NCBI RefSeq assembly: GCF_900155615.1 | Contig: NZ_FUHT01000004.1 | Location: 1,020,461-1,084,460, forward strand | DNA: 64,000 nt | Source: Massiliimalia massiliensis | GTDB taxonomy: Bacteria > Bacillota > Clostridia > Oscillospirales > Ruminococcaceae | Reading direction: 5' to 3' | Shown: piece by piece, positions 52,066 through 60,999 of the stretch | Position numbering within the stretch: the stretch's first letter is position 1 | Layout of the letters: each line of letters begins with the position of its first letter | Position numbers and translations under genes: made by a program | The notes under the pieces: generated by a model | Databases searched by the model: none | The model's input: the letters and a program-made list of their open reading frames with translations, nothing else | Told to the model about the DNA's origin: nothing

Positions 52066-53028
52066 TCACCAGCGATCCTCTTCCAGATTGTCAGGCAGCA
52101 CCGGTTTGACCGATTCAATCGCGACCTCAATCTGTTCTCCGTCCGGTTCCTTGGTGGTCAAATGCTGCAGCTTCAGACCCGGCCAGGAGATGATTTTGGT
52201 AAACAAATTGTCATAACGTCCCGCCAGCTTAATCAGCTCATATGCGATGCCCACCACAACCGGAAGCAGCGCAAGCTTTAACAGCGTCCGGATCACCGGA
52301 TTGCTCCAGGTCACCACAGAGAAGATCAGGATTCCTAAGAACAGCACGAGAAAGATAAAGCTCGTACCGCAGCGCGGGTGAAACCTCGGATATTTCCTGA
52401 TGTTTTCCACCTTCAGTTCTTCCCCCGCCTCAAAGCAGGCAATCGTTTTATGTTCCGCGCCGTGATACTGGTACAGCCGGCGCATATCGGGTATCTTGCC
52501 CACCAGCGCCATATAGCCGACAAAAATCCCAATCTTGATCACGCCTTCAATCAAACCTCTCCAAATACCAACGTCAAACAAAAAGCCCAGCCCCCAGACA
52601 ATCAGCGAGGGAACCAGCATAAACAGCACAATTGCGAGCAGCACGCCAAGCACCCCGCTGATCCAGCCGACATATTTCATCAGCTTATCCCCAAAATGCT
52701 TTTCCAGCCAAAGGTCAAACTTGGTCGGCTCCTCTTCCAGATCAGCCCCTGAAATCTCAGCAGATTTCATCAGACATCGGTATCCTACCGTTAAACTTTC
52801 GATCATATTAAAGACGCCGCGGACAAAGGGCCATCGCTTCACCCTTCCCGCCGAGCTTTTGGGAGTGTGATTCTCCCATACCTCCACCTCGATCTGCTGA
52901 TCGGGCTTTCTGACAGCCATCGCTGTTTTATGCACGCCCCGCATCATTACGCCCTCGATCAGAGCCTGGCCGCCAATCTTTGATTTATGGCGTGCTCTTG
53001 GGCAAGCCTGTTCCTGTTCCGGCACCAT
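52066..53028 (-). CDS. DUF1385 family membrane protein
   Basis: A 320-residue protein of the DUF1385 family. It starts with the conserved KIGGQALIEGVMMRG and has YQYHGAEHKTIACFEAGEEL and RFHPRCGTSFIFLV in the centre, with His/Cys residues that could bind a metal. There are four to five membrane helices. Its function is not known to me. It is followed six bases later by prmC, an order seen in many Firmicutes, suggesting a conserved link to translation or ribosome genes. Confidence 0.85.
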   Translation of the reverse strand: MVPEQEQACPRARHKSKIGGQALIEGVMMRGVHKTAMAVRKPDQQIEVEVWENHTPKSSAGRVKRWPFVRGVFNMIESLTVGYRCLMKSAEISGADLEEEPTKFDLWLEKHFGDKLMKYVGWISGVLGVLLAIVLFMLVPSLIVWGLGFLFDVGIWRGLIEGVIKIGIFVGYMALVGKIPDMRRLYQYHGAEHKTIACFEAGEELKVENIRKYPRFHPRCGTSFIFLVLFLGILIFSVVTWSNPVIRTLLKLALLPVVVGIAYELIKLAGRYDNLFTKIISWPGLKLQHLTTKEPDGEQIEVAIESVKPVLPDNLEEDRW

Positions 53029-53055
53029 TCGTACCCCTTTCTTTCCGGCAGTAAT

Positions 53056-54498
53056 TTATTCGCCGGTTGTAATTTCTGTTGGCCGCTCATCCTTCTGCAT
53101 GACAGGAATCCGGATCGTTACCGTCGTCCCAACGTCCAACTCGCTGTCCACCGTCAGGGTTCCGTCATGGAGCTGCACAATCTCATGGGCAACAGCCAAT
53201 CCAATCCCAGAGCCCCGTCTGGCAGTATTTGCTTTGTAAAATTTTTCTGTCACTCTTGGCAGATCCTTTTCCGCAATTCCAATCCCGGTATCAGAAACCT
53301 TGATCTGCACAAAGCCATCCACCTCCGAAACATCTACCGTAACGGTATCTCCGCGGTCAGAATATTTCAGCGCGTTGTCAATAATATTGATAAACACCTG
53401 TTTTAACCGGTTCTTATCACCAAATACATACGAAACATTTTCCGGCTCATTATAGACAATAGAAATATCGTCCCTCCTGGCCCGTTCTGTGTACATCAGC
53501 ACCGCGTCGCCCAGCTCGGCAAGGATATCCATTTTGGTTTTTACCAAGGTAAATCGGCCGTTCTGAATCCGCGAAAAATCCAGCAGCTCCTCCACCATAT
53601 TGGAAAGGCGTTCGGTTTCATTGAGGATCACATGCATCCCCTTGGCCATCATCTGCCTGTCCTCCGGGCCCATGGTTAAAAGCGTCTCCCCCCAGCCCTT
53701 GATCGCGGTCAACGGGGTTCGCAGCTCATGAGATACAGATGAAATAAACTCATTTTTCATCTTTTCCGAGGTCTGGATTTCATCTGCCATATAGTTGATG
53801 ATATCACAGAGCTCCCCGATTTCATCATCCGAGCGTTTCAGAATACGGGCGCTCATATCCCCCGTAGCAAAGGCGCGTGCAACCGTACCAACCTCCTGCA
53901 CCGGGACAACAATCGAACGGATAAAGTAAGCGCTCGTCACCAGAATCAGGGCAAGGATCACGACCATCACTCCGCAGAGTACCAGCACCAGAGTCAGAAT
54001 CGTCCGGTCTACCATTTCCAGGGAAATGACATACCGCACCGCGGAAATATCCCCGCTGAGCACCGGCGACAAAACTGTCATCGCCATCACCTTTTCGTGG
54101 GTGCTCTCCAGCTTGTAAACTTCGGTACCCCGGCCTGCGGCATCACTTTTGGCCGCCGCATAATCCGGCATATCATAGGCCGAAAAATAGGAAAACCCAC
54201 TGGAGGTGATCAAAATGCTGCCGTTATGGTCAACCGCCATCATCTCCATCTTGTCCTTGTCCTCAAAGGTTTCCACCATATTCCGAATTTCCGCGTTGAG
54301 GTTTGACTTCCCGGTAGAGGCGATATCCTGCAAAAGGTTATCCCCATAATCCGCCCGAAGCTTCAATTCACGTTCCACGCTGGTATAATAGTAGTTATGA
54401 ACCATCAGGGCAGCAGTCAGGGTTACAACAACCAGTACAAACAAAATGACACCCAGGCTGTTGACCATCCAGCGCTTTGTAATACTCCGGTATGCCAC
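53056..54498 (-). CDS. Membrane sensor histidine kinase
   Basis: A protein of about 480 residues. A transmembrane helix (VILFVLVVVTLTAALMV), an outer sensor domain of about 120 residues, a second helix, HAMP, HisKA with the phosphorylated His in SSVSHELRTPLTAIKGW, and HATPase_c with FINIIDNALKYS (N box) and DTGIGI (G1). GTG at 54498 has AAAGGGG ten bases before it; the frame opens at 54522. It is cotranscribed with the response regulator upstream and resembles the PhoR/WalK class. The signal is unknown. Confidence 0.9.
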   Translation of the reverse strand: MAYRSITKRWMVNSLGVILFVLVVVTLTAALMVHNYYYTSVERELKLRADYGDNLLQDIASTGKSNLNAEIRNMVETFEDKDKMEMMAVDHNGSILITSSGFSYFSAYDMPDYAAAKSDAAGRGTEVYKLESTHEKVMAMTVLSPVLSGDISAVRYVISLEMVDRTILTLVLVLCGVMVVILALILVTSAYFIRSIVVPVQEVGTVARAFATGDMSARILKRSDDEIGELCDIINYMADEIQTSEKMKNEFISSVSHELRTPLTAIKGWGETLLTMGPEDRQMMAKGMHVILNETERLSNMVEELLDFSRIQNGRFTLVKTKMDILAELGDAVLMYTERARRDDISIVYNEPENVSYVFGDKNRLKQVFINIIDNALKYSDRGDTVTVDVSEVDGFVQIKVSDTGIGIAEKDLPRVTEKFYKANTARRGSGIGLAVAHEIVQLHDGTLTVDSELDVGTTVTIRIPVMQKDERPTEITTGE

Positions 54499-54535
54499 CG
54501 CATATCTGCCCCTTTCCTTCACGTTTTATCGTTTC

Positions 54536-55237
54536 TTACTCCGTCTCCTGCCATTTGTACCCAAAGCCCCAGATCGTCTGGATATATTTCGGGTTGGAGG
54601 GTTCATCCTCAATCTTCATCCGAAGACGCCGAATATTGACATCCACAATTTTAATGTCCCCATAATAATTGTCTCCCCAGATTTCTTCCAGAATCCTGCT
54701 GCGCTCCAGGGCGACATTTTTATTTTTCAGGAACAGATCCATGATCTGATATTCCACCTGCGTCAGGTCAACCAGCAGCCCGTTTTTTGTTAGGGTGCGG
54801 CTTTTGGGAGACAGGACAAACGGCCCGGACTTTACCGGCGAAATCTCCTTTTTCCGGCTGTTGACCATCGTGACGCGCCGATAGATCGCGTCCACCCGCG
54901 CCACCAGCTCGGATGGGCTGAATGGCTTGGTGACATAGTCATCCGCGCCGATCATCAGGGCGCCCACCTTATCCATTTCCTGCGTTTTCGCACTGAGCAT
55001 AATAATCCCCATCGTAGCGCTCTTTTCCCGCAGCTTTTTGCAAACGGTAAACCCGTCGATGCCGGGCATCATAATATCCAGAAGCGCAATATCAAAATCA
55101 CCGTTCTGTTCCTCAAACACCTTGAGCGCATCCTCGCCGCAATTAACGTCAGTCACGATATAGCCTGATCGCTGCAGGTTAATCACCACAAAGTCGCGGA
55201 TTACGTCTTCATCCTCGCAAACCAGAATCTTTTTCAT
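54536..55237 (-). CDS. OmpR/PhoB-family response regulator
   Basis: A protein of about 233 residues. The receiver domain (1-120) has the acidic pair in LVCEDED, the phosphorylated Asp in LLDIMMPGIDG and the Lys in TKPFSPSEL. The winged helix DNA-binding domain follows (about 135-230). It forms a pair with the downstream kinase. Its gene lies between the lipoprotein gene and the kinase gene. Confidence 0.92.
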   Translation of the reverse strand: MKKILVCEDEDVIRDFVVINLQRSGYIVTDVNCGEDALKVFEEQNGDFDIALLDIMMPGIDGFTVCKKLREKSATMGIIMLSAKTQEMDKVGALMIGADDYVTKPFSPSELVARVDAIYRRVTMVNSRKKEISPVKSGPFVLSPKSRTLTKNGLLVDLTQVEYQIMDLFLKNKNVALERSRILEEIWGDNYYGDIKIVDVNIRRLRMKIEDEPSNPKYIQTIWGFGYKWQETE

Positions 55238-55320
55238 CTTTTTGACCATTCCTTTCTTCCCAGAGAGAAATTTTATCGTTTCTATAAAAAGGCACTGCTT
55301 CCCTGCGGTTGGAAAGCCGG

Positions 55321-56646
55321 TTACTGCATAATAGTAAATAGCTGAGTGACCTCTTGATGGGTCAAGTCAAAATCAGTGTGCGTCCGTTTAAGATTATAGG
55401 CATATACCATCTGTCCATTTGTACCCAGCAGGGTATAGCCATAGGGCAGGTCTGTCCCCTGTGCCAGGCTGGAACGCGGAAAGACACGGATTTTCAGCAG
55501 CGTTTCCGATTCGTTTTTCAGGTCTCCGTGATAGACATAAAAGACCAGCTCATTGTTGGTGGTATCCCGTTTGGCTGTAATCTGTCCCGCGTCCCCGCTC
55601 AGCCATTCCTCAGGAATCCTGATGCTGTATCCCAGGGAATAATTTGTGTAGGTAGTCGCCTGCTCCACCAGTTCTCTCTTCTCCATATCATACTGGTACC
55701 AGGCGATCAGGTATGGCTGCTCGGATACCGCCTGATCCGAATATCCCGGCAAGATAACGGTCTGAGGAATCGAATAGACGCCATCCTCATCCTCCATACA
55801 GGAAAGTCCGGAATAACGCAGCGTCTTGCGCCCCAGCTTGTTTTCCTGGATCGGATTTTCAAGCTGGTTGTCCACTGAAATCAAGATCTCTGTTCCATAC
55901 TGGTCTGTGCCGCGCTGGGTATCAAAATAAAGCGCCGGGACATCCTCGGCGAGTCTGCCCTTATAAATTCCGGCATAGGAAGCGGCTTCGCTGTCCATAG
56001 CCGTCTGACTTAACAGAGTACACTCACCGTTTTTGAGCGAATACATATACGCGGCATTTTCTTTCTTTGTTTCAGAAATAATCGTGTGCGAAATGGTGAT
56101 GATCTCCTCATCTCCGTCATCATTCAGATCATAAACCTCAAAATTCATACAGGTAGCAGTAAACACCTGCTTTAACACCCGTTCGGTATATTCATAGATG
56201 ATCAAAGTCTTTTCATTCGCACTGGTAACATTGACCCCCATCACGATATAGACCCGTCCATCCTTTTTAATAAAGGAAATTTTTTCAATTTCACTGCCGT
56301 TCACCGTCGTATTGTCCCAGACTGAAACCCACTTTTCATCCTGCTGATCCAGGATATTCATCCGCACAGTTCCAGAACCGCTGTTCTCCTTATAAAAGAC
56401 AATTGCCTCGCTGGTTTCTTCCTCATCGATATTCTCAACAATAAACGCAGACTTATAATCCCCGGTTTTGGGATAGACCAGGCTGATATTATCCCCGACG
56501 CTCGCCTTTAGGGCGGTATCAATCCGGTTTTGTTCTTCTGAAAGCTTTGGAGGCTTGATCAGGTTATCAATGGTCGACAGGGTCAGATCACAACCCGTGA
56601 AAAAGCATAGCATAACGCATAACGACACCGCGATTAACCGTTTCAA
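55321..56646 (-). CDS. Lipoprotein of the two-component operon (uncharacterised)
   Basis: A 441-residue lipoprotein with signal peptide and lipobox FFTGCDL. The repeating segments VWDNTTVNG, FEVYDLNDDGDEEIITIS and ALYFDTQRGT suggest an integrin/FG-GAP-like beta fold with a Ca-binding loop (DLNDDGDEE). No enzymatic motif is visible. It precedes the response regulator and kinase on the same strand, so it may be an outer sensor or accessory for that kinase. This is inference from position. Confidence 0.75.
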   Translation of the reverse strand: MKRLIAVSLCVMLCFFTGCDLTLSTIDNLIKPPKLSEEQNRIDTALKASVGDNISLVYPKTGDYKSAFIVENIDEEETSEAIVFYKENSGSGTVRMNILDQQDEKWVSVWDNTTVNGSEIEKISFIKKDGRVYIVMGVNVTSANEKTLIIYEYTERVLKQVFTATCMNFEVYDLNDDGDEEIITISHTIISETKKENAAYMYSLKNGECTLLSQTAMDSEAASYAGIYKGRLAEDVPALYFDTQRGTDQYGTEILISVDNQLENPIQENKLGRKTLRYSGLSCMEDEDGVYSIPQTVILPGYSDQAVSEQPYLIAWYQYDMEKRELVEQATTYTNYSLGYSIRIPEEWLSGDAGQITAKRDTTNNELVFYVYHGDLKNESETLLKIRVFPRSSLAQGTDLPYGYTLLGTNGQMVYAYNLKRTHTDFDLTHQEVTQLFTIMQ

Positions 56647-56747
56647 CCAGATCCCTCCCTGCTTCTATTTGTTCAGCTCATATAGAATTAATTATAGCAT
56701 ACCCTGACCCATTTTGTATAGATTTTTTATGAAACTTTCTGCGGCAC

Positions 56748-56785
56748 AAAAAGTGCAGTACAGCATATGCTGTACTGCACTTTTT
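56748..56785 (-). terminator. Terminator of citrate synthase
   Basis: Perfect palindrome AAAAAGTGCAGTACAGCAT and its complement. It overlaps the last bases of the citrate synthase stop codon and has T's on both sides. Confidence 0.85.
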
Positions 56786-58154
56786 ACCGTTCGCTGATTG
56801 GTATGTACTTCCTGTGCTTGGCAATCGCCTTGTAGGCCGGACGGATAATCCGGTTATTATTGTACATCTCCTCGATCCGATGGGCGCTCCAGCCCGCCAT
56901 CCTGGAGCAGGCGAAAAGCGGCGTGAACAAGTCCTCCGGTATTCCGAGCATCCGGTAAACCAGGCCGGAATAGAGATCGACATTTGCGCACATGGTTTTT
57001 GTATCGCCCTTGAGCTCGGCAAAGACCAGCGGCGTCAGCTTTTCTACCAGGTTTAAGAGCTTAAATTCCGCTTCAAACTCTGTTCCCTGAGCCAGCTTCA
57101 TCGCATTCTGACGCAGAATCAATGCCCTGGGGTCGGATTTCGTATAGACCGCGTGCCCCATCCCATAGATCAGCCCGGTGCCATCGCCTTCCTTTTTGAG
57201 CATGATCCGTTTCAGGAAGCGCGCAACCTCATCCTCGTCCTCCCAGTTATGGATGCCGGCTTTCATGTAACCCAGCATCTTGGAAGCATTGATATTCGCC
57301 CCGCCGTGACGATGCCCCTTCAGGGAACCAATTGCACCTGCATAAGCCGAATAGGCGTCCGTTCCCGAGGAAGTCAGCACCCGGCAGGCAAAGGTCGAGT
57401 TGTTTCCGCCGCCATGCTCTGCCTGCAGCATCATACAGATATCCAACAGCAGCGCCTCCTCCCTGGTAAACTGCCGGTCCGGGCGAAGCAGGGAAAGAAT
57501 CGTTTCTGCTGTGCTCTGCCCCGGCAGAAGAGGATGCAGAATCATTGAGCCGCCGTCATAGTGGCTGACCTTAACCTGGTATGCTTTGACCATGATATTC
57601 GGCAGTCGTGCAATCAACTGCAGGGATTTGCGCATCTCATGTTCCAGGGAAGCGTTTTCCGCCTCATCGTCATAGGAATAAAGCGCCAGTACAGAGCGCG
57701 CCAGCTTATTCATAACATTTTTGGAGGGTGCTTTCAGCACCATATCGTCAAAGAAATACTGCGGCAGTTCCCGGGACTCGCTCATCAGCTCCGAAAAACG
57801 TTCCAACTGTTTTTGGTTGGGAAGGGTTCCAAAAATCAAAAGATAAACCACTTCTTCAAACCCGAAGCGCTGTTCTGCCACACAATTCTCAACAATATCA
57901 TTGATATTGATACCGCGGTAAATCAGCTGCCCGTCGATCGGATCTTTTTCCCCTTCATTTAATACATAGCCATGAACATTACAGATATGGGTCAGCCCGG
58001 CAATAACTCCCGTTCCATCCTGATTTCTTAATCCACGCTTGATATCAAAACGCTCATAGAGTTCCGGTGGGATATAGTTATATTTCTTGTACTCTTCACA
58101 TAGACTTTTAATGGATTTCATATCCACAGAAGTTGTAATCTCTCTTTCGTCCAT
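56784..58154 (-). CDS. Citrate synthase
   Basis: Condenses oxaloacetate and acetyl-CoA to citrate. The 456-residue Si-type enzyme has the active site His residues in QAEHGGGNNSTF and YGMGHAVYTKSDPRA, GHRHGGANI between them, and Asp in NVDLYSGLVY. ATG at 58154 has GAGGAG seven bases upstream; the frame opens at 58250 with no ribosome site. Aconitase and isocitrate dehydrogenase are not next to it; the enzyme may supply glutamate synthesis in an incomplete cycle. Confidence 0.95.
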   Translation of the reverse strand: MDEREITTSVDMKSIKSLCEEYKKYNYIPPELYERFDIKRGLRNQDGTGVIAGLTHICNVHGYVLNEGEKDPIDGQLIYRGININDIVENCVAEQRFGFEEVVYLLIFGTLPNQKQLERFSELMSESRELPQYFFDDMVLKAPSKNVMNKLARSVLALYSYDDEAENASLEHEMRKSLQLIARLPNIMVKAYQVKVSHYDGGSMILHPLLPGQSTAETILSLLRPDRQFTREEALLLDICMMLQAEHGGGNNSTFACRVLTSSGTDAYSAYAGAIGSLKGHRHGGANINASKMLGYMKAGIHNWEDEDEVARFLKRIMLKKEGDGTGLIYGMGHAVYTKSDPRALILRQNAMKLAQGTEFEAEFKLLNLVEKLTPLVFAELKGDTKTMCANVDLYSGLVYRMLGIPEDLFTPLFACSRMAGWSAHRIEEMYNNNRIIRPAYKAIAKHRKYIPISER

Positions 58155-58221
58155 TCCATGGCTCCTCTCCGCGGGACAAGGCCGCTTTTCCAATTTCGCG
58201 CATTTATGCTGTAATAGTAAT

Positions 58222-58250
58222 ATCTTATCACAGGAATCTGTATTCGTCAA
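58222..58250 (-). promoter_or_regulatory. Promoter of citrate synthase
   Basis: TTGACG (58245-58250) and TAAGAT (58222-58227) on the - strand, spacer 17. Confidence 0.65.
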
Positions 58251-58345
58251 TTCTTTTTGCAGGATTTTTATTAATAAAATTCAAAATCACAAAAGAAAGG
58301 ATCAAGTTTTCTTGATTTCAGCAAGAAAACTGAATGGTGATAGTC

Positions 58346-59368
58346 ATGAGAAATCATATTCGTTCATTTTTATTCTTTTTGGCCGCTGTGGTTGCCATCC
58401 CTTTCACAGCATTATTCCGGACAGGCGGTCAGGAAACTGTTCACACAAATCTGATCCCTAGTCAAACGCAAAGCCAAGCCGCATCCCAACCTGTACAGGC
58501 GGCGGCTGGAAAAGAGGAAATCACCATCTTTCTTGCGGATAAAAAAGAAACCCAGACTCTCCCGATGGCCGATTATATTCGCGGAGTCGTTATGGCGGAA
58601 ATGCCCGCTTCCTTTGAAGAGGAAGCCTTAAAAGCGCAGGCAGTCATTGCACATACCTACGCGCTGCGAGTGATCGCAAATGAAACTGCTTCCCCCAGCG
58701 ACGATTTAAAGGGCGCCGTCATCTCCACCGACCCATCCCGCCATCAGGCTTATCTTTCCGATGAAGAAGCGAAAGAACAGTATGGGGGTAAATATGAAGA
58801 CTATTCGAAAAAAATACAAAACTGTATAGAAAGTGTGTTAGGAGAAATCCTGACCTATAATGACGAGCCCATCATTGCGGCGTTCCACGCAATGTCATCC
58901 GGGAACACTGAGGACGCTAAAAACGTCTGGGGCCAGGAGGTACCGTATCTGGTCAAATGTGAAAGCGAGGGAGATACCCTCTCCCCTTCTTTTGAAAACA
59001 GCCTGACGCTGACCACCGCAGAGGTGAAAAAAATTCTGGAAGAAAAATACCAGGATATTACCTTCACAGACGATCCCGCCAAATGGTTCGAAATTATACA
59101 AACCACCCCAAGCGGTTATGTTTCAGAGGTTAAGGTACTCGGCCAAACGCTTACAGGACAGGAGCTGCGCAGTCTGTTCGGACTGAAAAGCAGCGATGTC
59201 AGCATTGAGTATCAGGATGAAAAATTCACCTTTACCACAAAAGGTTATGGTCACGGCGTCGGATTAAGCCAATACGGTGCGGACTATATGGCCCGCCAGG
59301 GGAAAACCTACAGGGAAATCCTGACGCACTATTACCCGAATACTGTTCTGACTCCGGTCAATACATAG
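58346..59368 (+). CDS. Stage II sporulation protein D (SpoIID) family lytic enzyme
   Basis: A protein of about 340 residues. An N-terminal membrane segment (SFLFFLAAVVAIPFTALF) is followed by the SpoIID/LytB domain. The catalytic Glu is in VVMAEMPASFEEEALKAQAV, and KGYGHGVGLSQYGADYMARQG with HYYPNT is the signature end. SpoIID trims peptidoglycan stems for engulfment of the forespore. ATG at 58346 has GGTGAT before it; an ATG at 58334 has no ribosome site. SpoIIR, SpoIIM and SpoIIIA genes are not adjacent, so it may be a second copy or a LytB-like relative. Confidence 0.9.
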   Translation: MRNHIRSFLFFLAAVVAIPFTALFRTGGQETVHTNLIPSQTQSQAASQPVQAAAGKEEITIFLADKKETQTLPMADYIRGVVMAEMPASFEEEALKAQAVIAHTYALRVIANETASPSDDLKGAVISTDPSRHQAYLSDEEAKEQYGGKYEDYSKKIQNCIESVLGEILTYNDEPIIAAFHAMSSGNTEDAKNVWGQEVPYLVKCESEGDTLSPSFENSLTLTTAEVKKILEEKYQDITFTDDPAKWFEIIQTTPSGYVSEVKVLGQTLTGQELRSLFGLKSSDVSIEYQDEKFTFTTKGYGHGVGLSQYGADYMARQGKTYREILTHYYPNTVLTPVNT

Positions 59369-59405
59369 CAAACTGCCCTCTGCCAATTGGCGGAGGGTAA
59401 AATTA

Positions 59406-59434
59406 TTGGAAATATTATTTTATTATGCTATAAT
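59406..59434 (+). promoter_or_regulatory. Promoter upstream of the Ig-like membrane protein gene
   Basis: TTGGAA (59406-59411) and TATAAT (59429-59434), spacer 17. The 59369-59679 stretch otherwise holds a hairpin just after spoIID (CCCTCTGCC / GGCGGAGGG), a 28-codon frame and a GAGGTGG-TTG site that stops after three codons. Confidence 0.65.
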
Positions 59435-59494
59435 TAATTAAAAGGGATACACTATTACGACTGGTTATGCCAGCAATAGGAACAGGACATATTT

Positions 59495-59581
59495 ATGTTT
59501 TTCTTTAGAAAAGAGAACAGCCGAAAACAGTCCAGCAGAAAGGAGGCAGAAAAAAACAAAATATCTGCAACATGTTTTTAA
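59495..59581 (+). CDS. Possible 28-residue basic peptide
   Basis: ATG follows AGGACA. The product (starting MFFFRKENSRKQ) is Lys/Arg-rich and ends with a single Cys. It lies between the promoter and the frameshifted membrane protein. It may be a leader peptide, a gene remnant or noncoding; no family is recognised. Confidence 0.25.
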   Translation: MFFFRKENSRKQSSRKEAEKNKISATCF

Positions 59582-59679
59582 CTAGATAAAATGAGGTGGT
59601 TAATTTGAAAGAATAATTCTATTTTGAAAAACAAAGATATAAATAAACATTTTTATTTTAACAGAAATAGGTGAATTTT

Positions 59680-59745
59680 ATGGACAAGTTTAACATAGGA
59701 AATCTATCTTCAATAACTTCTAAATGGTATCAACGCCCCCTATGA
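59680..59745 (+). pseudogene. Frameshifted 5' end of the Ig-like membrane protein gene
   Basis: ATG at 59680 has AGGTGA six bases upstream. The 21-residue product ends in SKWYQRPL at a C5 tract (59736-59740). Adding one C would join it in frame to PMIILFLFIIPPIG of the next frame, giving the KWYQRPP-hydrophobic start common for such membrane proteins. Either a real frameshift, a phase-variable tract or a base-call error. Confidence 0.5.
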
Positions 59746-60776
59746 TTATATTATTCCTTTTTATTATACCTCCCATTGGAATATTTTTATTATGGAAAGA
59801 ACAAGGAAGGTGGAAAAAGAATACTAAAATTGTTCTTACTGTTGTCTCTGCTATTATGGCTATCGGATGGATATCATTTTTACTTCCACAACCCACGCAG
59901 ATAACCGACTTAACGCTTACTGCGGATGATCCGATTGTTTTGGAAGTAAGTGAAACACAAAATCTCAAACCTTCTATTTTACCAAAAGACGCGGAAAGCC
60001 ATCTGGTAAAGTACATCTCGGATAATGACTCAGTTGCCAGCTATGTCAGTGGCATTGTAATGGGAATTTCCGAGGGTGAAACAGATATTTATGTTTCTGA
60101 TACAGACGGCAAAGTTCAAAGTAATAAAATTCATATCGTTATTATTCCACTAGGTGATAAGGAAAATATAAGAGAAGCTGAAGAAATAATCGATCTAATA
60201 AATAGTATTGGGACAGTTTCACTAGATAGCAAAGAGGCAATAGAGATAGCTAAAAATCAATATGACAATTCTTCCGAACGAGTGCAGCATTTTGTTACTA
60301 ATGTCGATTTATTAATTAGCGCGGAAAAAAAATATGATGAATTAACCGTAGAATACAATAAATCAAAAGCCAAAGAAATCGAGGAATTAATTACAGACAT
60401 TGGATCCGTAAGTTTAAATAGTAAAGATGCTATCGTCGCTGCACGTTCAAAATATGATTCTGCTCCAGATGAGATCAAAGAATTTGTGGATAATTATGAG
60501 GATTTAACCAATGCTGAATCTACATACCAGACTTTAAAACAAAACGAAGAGACCAAAAAGACAAGTTCCAAGTCTTCTTCAGGCAGTAACAATTCGGTTA
60601 GTAGCGATAATAGCAGTAAAGATAATAGTAAGCCAAAATCTCGAACAGTATATGTGACTAAATCTGGAAAAAGATATCACTATGATAATCATTGTAACGG
60701 TGGCACATATTATGAATCCACTTTAAGCGATGCGAAAGCAAGAGGCTTAACTCCATGCAAAAAATGTATTGGATAA
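59724..60776 (+). CDS. Membrane-anchored protein with Ig-like domain, helical repeats and Cys/His tail
   Basis: 350 residues from the first ATG in this frame, although the original start is probably at 59680 in another frame. One or two N-terminal hydrophobic segments (about 8-24 and 33-52) anchor it. A Big2-like domain runs from about 60 to 140. Two tandem repeats of about 60 residues follow (INSIGTVSLDSKEAIEIA and ITDIGSVSLNSKDAIVAA). After a Ser/Lys/Asn-rich linker comes a C-terminal module with HxxxxC and CxxC (YHYDNHCNGGTYY, LTPCKKCIG) that could bind zinc. The gene is AT-rich compared with its neighbours, suggesting transfer. Function unknown. Confidence 0.75.
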   Translation: MVSTPPMIILFLFIIPPIGIFLLWKEQGRWKKNTKIVLTVVSAIMAIGWISFLLPQPTQITDLTLTADDPIVLEVSETQNLKPSILPKDAESHLVKYISDNDSVASYVSGIVMGISEGETDIYVSDTDGKVQSNKIHIVIIPLGDKENIREAEEIIDLINSIGTVSLDSKEAIEIAKNQYDNSSERVQHFVTNVDLLISAEKKYDELTVEYNKSKAKEIEELITDIGSVSLNSKDAIVAARSKYDSAPDEIKEFVDNYEDLTNAESTYQTLKQNEETKKTSSKSSSGSNNSVSSDNSSKDNSKPKSRTVYVTKSGKRYHYDNHCNGGTYYESTLSDAKARGLTPCKKCIG

Positions 60777-60890
60777 TAGAAATTTTGTTCTATCTAGTCG
60801 GAGAACAGACAATCTCAACGATTCCTAAATTAACTTCCTAATGTCAGGCTATTAGGACTGCCATATAGCAAACGAATTTAAAAAGCTGCT

Positions 60891-60934
60891 ATGGCCTGCT
60901 ATCCACTATGTGAATAGCAGGCCATTCTTCTTGA
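60891..60934 (+). terminator. Hairpin after the Ig-like membrane protein gene
   Basis: Perfect 12-bp stem ATGGCCTGCTAT / ATAGCAGGCCAT with an 11-base loop, followed by TCTTCTT. It is 114 bases after the stop codon. Confidence 0.5.
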
Positions 60935-60999
60935 TCTATTGATTAGTGCAATCGTTTCGTACAGCCTATCTCCTGACAAAGTGCAGGATTTGTAATAGT

